Origin: Saprospiraceae bacterium
Lineage (GTDB): Bacteria; Bacteroidota; Bacteroidia; Chitinophagales; Saprospiraceae
Direction of reading: 5' to 3'
Assembly (NCBI GenBank): GCA_020852155.1
Contig: JADZBJ010000272.1
Coordinates: 1 to 17,347 of the forward strand
Length of the DNA stretch: 17,347 nucleotides
The stretch's first letter is position 1. The number at the start of each line of letters is the position of its first letter. Positions 1-6,505 of the stretch are shown here, piece by piece. Made by a program: the position numbers and the translations under genes. The notes under the pieces were generated by a model. The model was not told the origin of the DNA. It was given only the letters and a program-made list of their open reading frames with translations, and searched no databases.

Positions 1-76
1 CCAAAAATTCCAGATTGTGTTGACTCCAGTCGAAATTGACCGTATTATTCAGATGATAAACGATGAAAACGTCTGA
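1..76 (+). CDS. C-terminal end of an unidentified protein (partial)
   Basis: An open frame enters from the left edge (codons in phase from base 2) and ends with TGA at 74-76. The visible tail is about 24 residues and contains LTPVEIDRIIQM followed by INDENV. Its last 14 bases overlap the start of the DUF2256 gene, which suggests translational coupling. The EIDRIIQM stretch recalls, from memory, the N-terminal motif of the DUF2805/TIGR03643 small proteins that often sit beside DUF2256 genes. Here, however, the frame stops just after the motif instead of continuing into the usual WEDRTPFEAI part. It may be a truncated remnant or simply the end of an unrelated protein. Too little is visible to decide. 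Confidence 0.4.
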   Translation, partial: QKFQIVLTPVEIDRIIQMINDENV

Positions 77-224
77 CAAGCGAAAATCCGTTAAAAAGGA
101 AAATCTGCCGCAAAAAACCTGCGCAACTTGTGGCAAACCATTTTCATGGCGCAAAAAATGGGAAAAGGTCTGGGATGAGGTTCGCTATTGCAGCGACAGG
201 TGCCGAAACGGCAAAAAATCATGA
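63..224 (+). CDS. DUF2256 small zinc-ribbon-like protein
   Basis: This is a 53-residue frame starting at ATG 63-65 and ending with TGA 222-224. The N-terminus is lysine-rich (MKTSDKRKSVKK). It is followed by CATCGKPFSWRKKWEKVWDE and then VRYCSDRCR. The C-x2-C ... C-x3-C spacing (Cys20, Cys23, Cys43, Cys47) with the WRKKWEKVW core is the hallmark of the DUF2256 family, which is usually 40-60 residues long. The cysteines could bind one zinc ion. Function is unknown. In other bacteria the family is commonly found next to cryptochrome/photolyase genes, but the left neighbour here is cut off by the edge. The start overlaps the upstream reading frame by 14 bases. Confidence 0.85.
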   Translation: MKTSDKRKSVKKENLPQKTCATCGKPFSWRKKWEKVWDEVRYCSDRCRNGKKS

Positions 225-295
225 AAAGCCGTGCATATCAGCACTGCAAAACACTTCTTCAAGGAATCACACTTCTGAATTGATGATGCGCGCAC

Positions 296-331
296 AAAAA
301 AACCTCCTGCGGAACTCAATCCGCAGGAGGT
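296..331 (-). terminator. Rho-independent terminator of the DUF1508 protein gene
   Basis: A perfect 12-bp stem (302-313 with 320-331, core CCTCCTGCGG) closes a 6-base loop. Read on the minus strand it is followed by seven U residues (A-run 296-302 on the plus strand). It lies about 30 bp beyond the stop codon of the minus-strand gene ending at 360. There is no T-run on the plus-strand side, so it acts in the minus direction. Confidence 0.88.
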
Positions 332-359
332 GTATAAACCAATCTTCAGGCTCCGCGCA

Positions 360-2699
360 TTAACGGGTGCAGAAGAAGAAGTGATTACCGCAAGTTTTCA
401 TAAAGTGCAGGTCGCAGCCATTAGCGGCTTTGATGCGGAAAGCCATGCGGTCGCGTTCAGCGTCAGGCAAGGTGTAATACCCTGTTTTGTGCGCTTTGCT
501 ATAACCCAGGTTACCCGTCGAGCCAACAGGCAATGTCACCGCCGAGACTTGTTCCGGTTTGGCATCTGCGAAACCGCTATAACCCATGGCTATGTACATC
601 CTGTCAAGGAAAGCACGATCACCGCTATTTGATTTATGACGCGCGGCCAGTTTGTCGTAAAAGCCGGATGGCGACAAATCATGTGAATCACCAAATTCAG
701 GATTGGGACCCAGGCGCGACAGTTTTTTAGCCACACCGTCGGTATTTACCTTAAACACTGGATCGGTTTGGTTATTGCAATCGCAAGTAGCAGCCTTAAC
801 TGGCGGCGGTGTCGGCGCAGGCGTTTCTGCTTTTTTGATGGTATCGACCGCTACCGCAGGCGGCGTTGTTGTAGGGATGGCAGCACCCATGTCTGTGCTC
901 TTGTTGCATCCGCTACATTGACGCCACAGCAGGAACAGCAATCCGAGTAATAACAGGGGCAACAGCCATTTCCACCAACTGCCACCGCCACCACCGGCAG
1001 CCGCCGGAGCAGCGTCCATGTTGGTTACAAATGGCGCGGCTTTTACTTCTTCACGCACAACAGGCGGCGGCGCAATGTATTCGGGTTCCGGTTCAACAGG
1101 CGTAGCAGGTACAGCCTCGGTATCATCGAAGGCAAAATGCGGAGCCGTGGTGGCCTTGACGCTGTCGGCCAGGCCAAATGCCAGCGCTCCGGCCGTAAAC
1201 GGCATCCACCAGCCCAGCAGCGCACCTTCCGAACTGAAATGGCAAGTGCGGGCGATTTCCTGGCGATTTCCGGCTTTCAGACTCATGTAATAGCCTTTAT
1301 CGTCGTGTTCCTGTGTCCAGCGCTCCTCAATATCCTTGTTTTTAATAACCGACTCAATACCATTATCGCGCCCCGAAGCGGATTGGTAACCTTCTGATTT
1401 CAGCCAGACATTGTGTTCCTTATCAATGGCTGCGAAATAGTACTGACCAGTCGTTTCATCCTGGAATTGCGTAAAGCCTTCGTATTTGGAATTTTCCTTA
1501 TTGTCGTATGCCTCGCAGGGCAGGTAATCCTCAATCACTGCGGCGTGGTGCACTGCGCGGTCAGAATAGGTACTGAAAGCCGTGGCGATGCCTGCTCTGG
1601 CCGCCGCTTCGGAGTCGTATGCGCAGGAACGGGCAATTTCCTGATTGTTACCGGCGCGCAAGATGAGGTACCATTTTCCGTCGGCTTCATCCTGAATGAC
1701 CTTGTAGCGTTCTTCGAGGTCGCGGTTTTTCATCACCGATTGAATGCCGTTATCACGGGCGGATTCGGTGGTGTAGGCTTCCGAGCGCATGATGACCCGA
1801 CCCGTATCCGATACCGCCGCAAAATAATAACTGCTGGTAGCCTCATCGTACCAGGATTTAAAACCCGGGTAACGATCGTCGTTGGGCGCTGCGGCGTAAT
1901 TTTCACACGGAAGGTAATCTTCAATATGTCCGCCAGTGCTGCGCTCTTCATAAGTGCTGAAGCACATTTTCATGCCTTTGGTGGCGGCTTTTTCAGAATC
2001 ATAGCCGCAGGAGCGCGCTATTTCCTGATGATTGCCGGCGCGAAGGATGACATACCACTGACCGTCGTTTTCGTCCTGAATGATCTTGTACCGCTCTTCG
2101 AGGTCGCGGTTTTTCATCACAGACTCAATGCCATTATCGCGGGCCGATTCGGTCGTGTACGATTCTGAGCGGAGCAGCACCTTGTCCTTTTTCGACAACA
2201 GCGAGAAGAAATACTCGCCGGAATCAACGCCTTGCCAGGCCATAAAGCCCGGATATTTTTCGCTGGGATAAGGCTGCTGATAATATTCGCAAGGCATATA
2301 GTTTTCAATGACGCCTGCCGAGCGTTCAGTGTATGAACTAAAGCACATTTTCAGGCCCTTTTCGGCGGCCTTTTCTGAATCATAAGGACAGGAACGGGCA
2401 ATTTCCTGGTGATTGCCGGCACGCAGAATGACATACCATTGCCCATCACTTTCTTCCTGAATAATTTTGTAGCGTTCTTCGAGGTCGCGATTTTTCATGA
2501 CCGATTCAATACCGTTATCGCGGGCTGATTCGGTCGTGTACGCCTCGGAGCGGAGTACCACCCGGCCTTTGTTGGTCACGACGGCGAAATAGTAATTGGC
2601 GCCGCTCTCATCTACCCAGGTTTTGAAACCGGGATAGCGATCACTGTCAGGCCAAGCGGCATACTGCTCGCATGGTAAATAATTGTCAAGGTTAGCCAT
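360..2699 (-). CDS. Four-module DUF1508 (YegP-like) membrane protein with Cys-containing C-terminal domain
   Basis: The protein has 779 residues and no signal peptide. Four modules of about 128 residues begin near residues 6, 133, 260 and 390. Each opens with a YLPCE/YMPCE box and a YPGF or YEGF turn. Each then carries two DUF1508 (YegP-like) half-repeats, of the types SEAYTTESARDNGIESV and ILRAGNHQEIARSC. A Pro/Ala/Glu-rich linker (about 520-570) and a Gly run lead to one clear membrane helix at 576-593 (WWKWLLPLLLLGLLFLLW). A Pro/Thr linker follows, then a C-terminal domain (about 640-779) with cysteines at 639, 641, 762, 770 and 777. A weaker hydrophobic stretch lies at 494-511. I infer cytoplasmic DUF1508 modules and a periplasmic C-terminal domain. 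E. coli YegP has one repeat pair; this protein has four. Function is unknown. Modules 1-3 are very similar, also in DNA; module 4 has diverged. Confidence 0.85.
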   Translation of the reverse strand: MANLDNYLPCEQYAAWPDSDRYPGFKTWVDESGANYYFAVVTNKGRVVLRSEAYTTESARDNGIESVMKNRDLEERYKIIQEESDGQWYVILRAGNHQEIARSCPYDSEKAAEKGLKMCFSSYTERSAGVIENYMPCEYYQQPYPSEKYPGFMAWQGVDSGEYFFSLLSKKDKVLLRSESYTTESARDNGIESVMKNRDLEERYKIIQDENDGQWYVILRAGNHQEIARSCGYDSEKAATKGMKMCFSTYEERSTGGHIEDYLPCENYAAAPNDDRYPGFKSWYDEATSSYYFAAVSDTGRVIMRSEAYTTESARDNGIQSVMKNRDLEERYKVIQDEADGKWYLILRAGNNQEIARSCAYDSEAAARAGIATAFSTYSDRAVHHAAVIEDYLPCEAYDNKENSKYEGFTQFQDETTGQYYFAAIDKEHNVWLKSEGYQSASGRDNGIESVIKNKDIEERWTQEHDDKGYYMSLKAGNRQEIARTCHFSSEGALLGWWMPFTAGALAFGLADSVKATTAPHFAFDDTEAVPATPVEPEPEYIAPPPVVREEVKAAPFVTNMDAAPAAAGGGGGSWWKWLLPLLLLGLLFLLWRQCSGCNKSTDMGAAIPTTTPPAVAVDTIKKAETPAPTPPPVKAATCDCNNQTDPVFKVNTDGVAKKLSRLGPNPEFGDSHDLSPSGFYDKLAARHKSNSGDRAFLDRMYIAMGYSGFADAKPEQVSAVTLPVGSTGNLGYSKAHKTGYYTLPDAERDRMAFRIKAANGCDLHFMKTCGNHFFFCTR
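1716..2489 (-). repeat. Internal tandem coding repeat of the DUF1508 modules (about 384 bp unit)
   Basis: The string gaggtcgcg recurs at 1716, 2100 and 2481 with similar flanks, giving spacings of 384 and 381 bp (128 and 127 codons). This marks the same point in modules 3, 2 and 1. The fourth module (around 1318-1345) keeps the protein pattern but not the DNA sequence. The near-identity of three units suggests recent duplication or gene conversion. The annotated span runs between the first and last marker only; the full repeat unit is wider. Confidence 0.8.
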
Positions 2700-2945
2700 T
2701 GTTCGATCTTCGTTATGTTGTGAGAAATCGGCGTGAAACTACCTCTATTTCGTGTATTTTTCCAAATTTCCAATTGGAATAAATTAAAAATTCATATAAA
2801 TTTCAAGAATTGAATCATTTCGACCATGCAGGCGAAAATCTTTTGTTAGTACAACTTCGCAGTATTTTTGTCAAAGTGATGGTATCCAGCCACACCTGTG
2901 AAATCTGATGCGCAGCGATGATTATTGCCAGTGAATTGGCCCAAT
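2700..2945. other. AT-rich intergenic stretch between divergent genes
   Basis: This stretch lies between the start of the minus-strand DUF1508 gene and the palindrome at 2946. It should hold that gene's promoter, but I find no convincing TAnnTTTG box of the Bacteroidota type. It is AT-rich around 2760-2820 and contains a short ccaattgg palindrome there. No coding potential was recognised. Confidence 0.5.
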
Positions 2946-3106
2946 GGACTTGTTGCGACGGGGTGCTATTTGTGCGATGCGGTCAAATTTTATTTTATTC
3001 GGTGTTAAAATTTTCGTCGAATCGCCCGCATGCGACTGCAAATTTTGCGTTGACTAAAATAAAATTTGCCTCCACTTCGCTCAAATGCCCCCATCGCAAC
3101 AAGTCC
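2946..3106. repeat. Large imperfect palindrome P1 (161 bp)
   Basis: The two halves are near reverse complements. The outer 13 bp match perfectly (2946-2958 with 3094-3106, GGACTTGTTGCGA). A 14-bp AT-rich inner block also matches perfectly (CAAATTTTATTTTA at 2984-2997 with 3055-3068). Between and inside these blocks the match is patchy, and the centre is near 3027 (GCATGC at 3028-3033). Short open frames crossing it have no family resemblance and are best seen as products of the repeat. It could be a MITE/REP-like element or a structured RNA. Confidence 0.8.
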
Positions 3107-3241
3107 AATAAATATCTGCTGCCTAAATGCTTGAATATCAAAAATCTAAACCTTCTCAACTTTCTAAACCTCTGAAAGCCGACAATACGCCAAATGCCGT
3201 AATATTGCCGCTCTTTTTCAATCATTTTTCAGAATCCGAAT

Positions 3242-4864
3242 ATGAAAAAATTCATACTCTTCCTCCTGGTTGCCCTGCCGATGATGTTGATGGCTCAAAC
3301 CGGAAAACCTTCGGCTGTCAGAAGCCTCTTTGACAAAAAATCAATCGGCGAGATCCGCTTGACCGTCCCTTCCAAAAACTGGGTAGATGCACTGGATTCA
3401 CTCCGGTTGTATGGTTCGGGCCTGATGAATGCCTCTATTACTGTTGATGGCATTAAATATGAAGGCGCTGGCGTCCGCTTCCGTGGCGACAATTCCTACC
3501 AGAAAGGTTTGCGCCGAAATCCGATGAGTGTCAAACTCAATCATATCAACAGCGATCAGAACCACCAGGGCTATACGCACCTGAAACTATCGTCTGCCTT
3601 GCGCGATCCCAGTATGGTGCGCGAAATGTTGTTCAGCGAAATTGCCGGACAATACATCCCGACACCTCAAATGTCATACACCAAACTCTACATTAATGAC
3701 GAATACCTCGGCATTTATGTCAATGTAGAAAGCATTGAAAAGCCATTCCTGGAGTCCAATTTCGGCGGCGCAAAAGGCAGCTTCTTCAAAGCCGGTGTAG
3801 ATTACAAACCGGAAAACCTTCCCACAACCTGCCGCCAGGGCCTGTACGGCGCACTGGAATATGAAGACAACCTGGATTGCTACAAAGGCAATTTCGAGAT
3901 GAACTCCGCCGGTGGCTGGTCTGATATTCAGGAACTCACACGCATCCTTAATCAGGAGCCTGCCAAAATTGAAAACGTGCTGGATGTTGACCGCACACTC
4001 TGGATGCTCGCCCTGAACAACGTCATGGTTAACCTGAGCAGTTATAGTGGTAATCGCAGCGTAAACTACTACCTGTACAAAGATGTCAACGGACATTTTC
4101 AGCCGATTCTCTGGGATCTAAACCTGGCATTCGGCTCGTACAAGAATATTGACAGTGGAAGCGACCTCGAACTCAAAGACCTCGTTTCACTCGACCCGCT
4201 GCTGCACGCCAACAACCCTTACAAGCCGCTCATCAGCAAATTACTGGCTGATCCGTTTTACCGCAAGATTTACCTGTCGCACGTCCGCCAGATTAATGAA
4301 GAAAATTTCCTGAATGGCAACTACAGCACCCGTGCCACGCAATTGCAGGGCATGATCGTTGTGCCTTACAGCGAAGACCCGAACAAAGCCTACAATGTGT
4401 CTGACTTCCAGCGCAACCTGCGTGAAACCGTCGGTAAAAAATCAAAAATTCCGGGCATCACCGAATTGATGGGCAAGCGTTCGGCTTTCCTGAAAAAACA
4501 CGCCGAACTGACGGCTTTGCCTTCAAAAGTCAGCGACATGAAAGTTCAAAGCCGTGGCAAACTGGAAAACAAGAAATTGAATTCCTTCAAACTCTCGGCG
4601 GTTGCTGACCGTTTCCCCAAGCGTATGCTGGTGTATTACCGCTTTGACGATAAAAACGCATACAGCGTCATGAACATGACTGAAGAAAGCGCCAACAACC
4701 TGCCATCTGGCGGCAAGGCTTTTACAGCCCATATTGACGCACGCTCAGAAAATGACATCCTGGAATATTACATCGTGGTGGAAAATGCAGGAACAGTAGG
4801 TTTCTATCCACAAAAATATACCCGCGAAGCGCTTCGGGTCAAACTGAGCGACCTAAACAAATAA
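3242..4864 (+). CDS. Secreted CotH kinase-like protein
   Basis: The protein has 540 residues. It begins with a signal peptide (MKKFILFLLVALPMMLMAQ), probably cut after Ala18 or Gln19, so it is exported. The CotH-family fold follows. Visible blocks are GVRFRG (77-82), RDPSMVREMLFSEI (121-134), LYINDEYLGIYVNVE (149-163), LWMLALNNVMVN (253-264), SVNYYLYKD (273-281) and ILWDLNLAFGS (289-299). The WDLN block carries the aspartate that in CotH proteins binds metal. Bacillus CotH is an atypical protein kinase of the spore coat. In non-sporulating Bacteroidota such proteins are exported and their substrates are not established. The last 110 residues or so form a separate beta-rich segment. It stands alone between two palindromes, with opposite-strand and unrelated neighbours. 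Confidence 0.85.
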   Translation: MKKFILFLLVALPMMLMAQTGKPSAVRSLFDKKSIGEIRLTVPSKNWVDALDSLRLYGSGLMNASITVDGIKYEGAGVRFRGDNSYQKGLRRNPMSVKLNHINSDQNHQGYTHLKLSSALRDPSMVREMLFSEIAGQYIPTPQMSYTKLYINDEYLGIYVNVESIEKPFLESNFGGAKGSFFKAGVDYKPENLPTTCRQGLYGALEYEDNLDCYKGNFEMNSAGGWSDIQELTRILNQEPAKIENVLDVDRTLWMLALNNVMVNLSSYSGNRSVNYYLYKDVNGHFQPILWDLNLAFGSYKNIDSGSDLELKDLVSLDPLLHANNPYKPLISKLLADPFYRKIYLSHVRQINEENFLNGNYSTRATQLQGMIVVPYSEDPNKAYNVSDFQRNLRETVGKKSKIPGITELMGKRSAFLKKHAELTALPSKVSDMKVQSRGKLENKKLNSFKLSAVADRFPKRMLVYYRFDDKNAYSVMNMTEESANNLPSGGKAFTAHIDARSENDILEYYIVVENAGTVGFYPQKYTREALRVKLSDLNK

Positions 4865-4885
4865 AAGGTAACTGTTAGGTAGCGG

Positions 4886-5005
4886 TTTTGGATCAAAAAA
4901 ATAGGCGATTTTAGGTCAATCAAGCCGCTTTTTTGAGTTCGATGCGGCGCATCGGACGAGAAAAACGGTGAAGAGTGACCTAAAATCGACCTCTTTTGAC
5001 CAAAA
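4886..5005. repeat. Large imperfect palindrome P2 (120 bp)
   Basis: The arms mirror each other around position 4947. The 13-bp block CGATTTTAGGTCA at 4906-4918 is repeated in reverse complement at 4976-4988. The outer TTTTGG and TCAAAA blocks also match. The tip CGATGC-GGC-GCATCG (4940-4954) is a perfect 6-bp hairpin. Together these give one long stem covering most of the gap between the CotH-like gene and glmM. No T-run follows, so it is not a classic terminator, although it could reduce read-through. Confidence 0.82.
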
Positions 5006-5046
5006 TGGGAGCGACCGAACCAGTTGCAATAAAAGTAAAGTAAAAA

Positions 5047-6435
5047 TTGGCACTCATTAAATCAATTTCAGGCTTCCGCGGTACGATTGGCGGGAAAGCG
5101 GGCGACAACCTGACGCCGCAGGACATTGTTGAATGTACTGCGGCGTTCGGTCGCTGGATCATCAATAAAACAGGGAACCCCAGCATTGTTATCGGACGCG
5201 ATGGCCGTATTTCGGGCGAAATCGTCAGCGGATTAGTGGTCAATACACTACGCAGCGTAGGCATTTCGGTCATTGACCTGGGCCTGAGCACAACCCCAAC
5301 TGTCGAACTGGCGGTTCCGGCCGAGAATGCCGGAGGCGGCATCATTCTCACAGCCAGTCACAATCCCAAAGAATGGAATGCGCTGAAATTGCTCAACCAC
5401 AAAGGCGAGTTCATCAGCGGCGCTGACGGCGCAGAGGTATTAGACCTTGTCGCAGGTGGCGCTATTGAATATGCATCGGTCAATCAACTGGGCACTTACC
5501 GACAAGTTGGCGGCTACATTGAAAAACATATTGAACAAATACTGGCCCTGCCGCTGGTGGATATCGAGGCCATCAAAGCGAAAAAATTTCGCGTCGTTGT
5601 GGATGCTATCAATTCCACGGGCGCTATCTCTGTTCCGCCATTACTCGAACAATTGGGCTGTCAGGTAACGGTTATCAATGCCGACATCACCGGACATTTT
5701 GCCCATAATCCCGAACCATTGCAGGAGCACCTTGGCCAACTCGCCACAGAGGTACAGCGCCAAAAAGCGCACCTCGGCATTGCCGTTGACCCTGACGTTG
5801 ACCGGCTGGTGTTCATGTGCGAAGACGGTGAACTTTTCGGTGAAGAATATACGCTGGTTGCCGTTGCCGATTATGTTCTGCGGCAGCGCCCGGGCAGCAA
5901 TACGGTGAGCAACCTGAGCAGCACCCGCGCCTTGCGCGACGTGACCCGCAAGCACGGCGGCGAATACTACGCTGCAGCCGTTGGCGAGGTGAATGTCGTT
6001 CAGAAGATGAAGGCAGTTCATGCGCCCATTGGCGGCGAAGGCAACGGCGGTATTATACTGCCTGAGTTGCATTATGGCCGCGATGCGTTGGTCGGCATTG
6101 CGCTATTTTTAAGCCATCTGGCCAAGAGCGATATGCACATTTCGACACTGCGCCGTACTTACCCGGATTACAAGATGGCCAAAACCAAAATTGACCGAAA
6201 CGCCAACATTGACCTGACGCGCATTTTTGCTGTTTTACAGGAAAAATACAAAAAGGAGCAAATCAACACTGAAGACGGTCTGAAAATTGATTTTGAAGAA
6301 GGCTGGGTACACCTTCGTCCGTCCAACACAGAACCGATCATCCGTATCTATTCGGAAAGTTCTTCAACAGTTATAGCGGATAATCTGGCGAAAAAAATCA
6401 TGTCAGACATACATGAATTAAGTGCAACCTCTTAG
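5047..6435 (+). CDS. glmM: Phosphoglucosamine mutase (alpha-D-phosphohexomutase family)
   Basis: The protein has 462 residues, the usual size for the family. It should convert glucosamine-6-phosphate to glucosamine-1-phosphate for UDP-GlcNAc, and hence peptidoglycan and LPS, in the cytosol. Visible motifs are SISGFRGTIGG near the N-terminus, the phosphoserine loop TASHNP (102-107, Ser104), the metal loop DPDVDRL (248-254), the sugar-binding loop GGEGNGG (329-335) and the phosphate-binding RPSNTEP (424-430). I use the TTG at 5047 as start because MALIKSISGFRGTIGG matches the usual N-terminus and no ATG is nearby upstream. A phosphomannomutase or phosphoglucomutase role cannot be excluded, since specificity within the family is hard to read. 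It is first in a same-strand run with kup. Confidence 0.85.
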   Translation: MALIKSISGFRGTIGGKAGDNLTPQDIVECTAAFGRWIINKTGNPSIVIGRDGRISGEIVSGLVVNTLRSVGISVIDLGLSTTPTVELAVPAENAGGGIILTASHNPKEWNALKLLNHKGEFISGADGAEVLDLVAGGAIEYASVNQLGTYRQVGGYIEKHIEQILALPLVDIEAIKAKKFRVVVDAINSTGAISVPPLLEQLGCQVTVINADITGHFAHNPEPLQEHLGQLATEVQRQKAHLGIAVDPDVDRLVFMCEDGELFGEEYTLVAVADYVLRQRPGSNTVSNLSSTRALRDVTRKHGGEYYAAAVGEVNVVQKMKAVHAPIGGEGNGGIILPELHYGRDALVGIALFLSHLAKSDMHISTLRRTYPDYKMAKTKIDRNANIDLTRIFAVLQEKYKKEQINTEDGLKIDFEEGWVHLRPSNTEPIIRIYSESSSTVIADNLAKKIMSDIHELSATS

Positions 6436-6459
6436 CGTAATCGGAACTTGAAATGCATC

Positions 6460-6505
6460 GTCGCAGCATCATTATTGAATAAACCAACGTCATGTCGCAG
6501 CATCA
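6460..6505 (+). repeat. 12-bp direct repeat at the kup start
   Basis: GTCGCAGCATCA occurs at 6460-6471 and again at 6494-6505, 34 bp apart. The second copy overlaps the start codon region of kup. The first copy is preceded by an ATG (6454) that is out of frame with kup. It may be chance or a trace of a small duplication. Confidence 0.5.

Noticed and set aside
1413..2168. 251-residue open frame on the plus strand inside the DUF1508 gene
   Set aside because: It lies antisense to the repeated modules and itself repeats with their period; it has no family resemblance, so it is a shadow of the coding repeat.
3199..3206. TAATATTG as a Bacteroidota -7 promoter box for the CotH-like gene
   Set aside because: It differs from TAnnTTTG and I find no TTTG box at the expected distance upstream.
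2918..3225. Short open frames on both strands across palindrome P1
   Set aside because: Their codons are simply the palindrome read in two directions; there is no recognisable protein and no plausible start signal.
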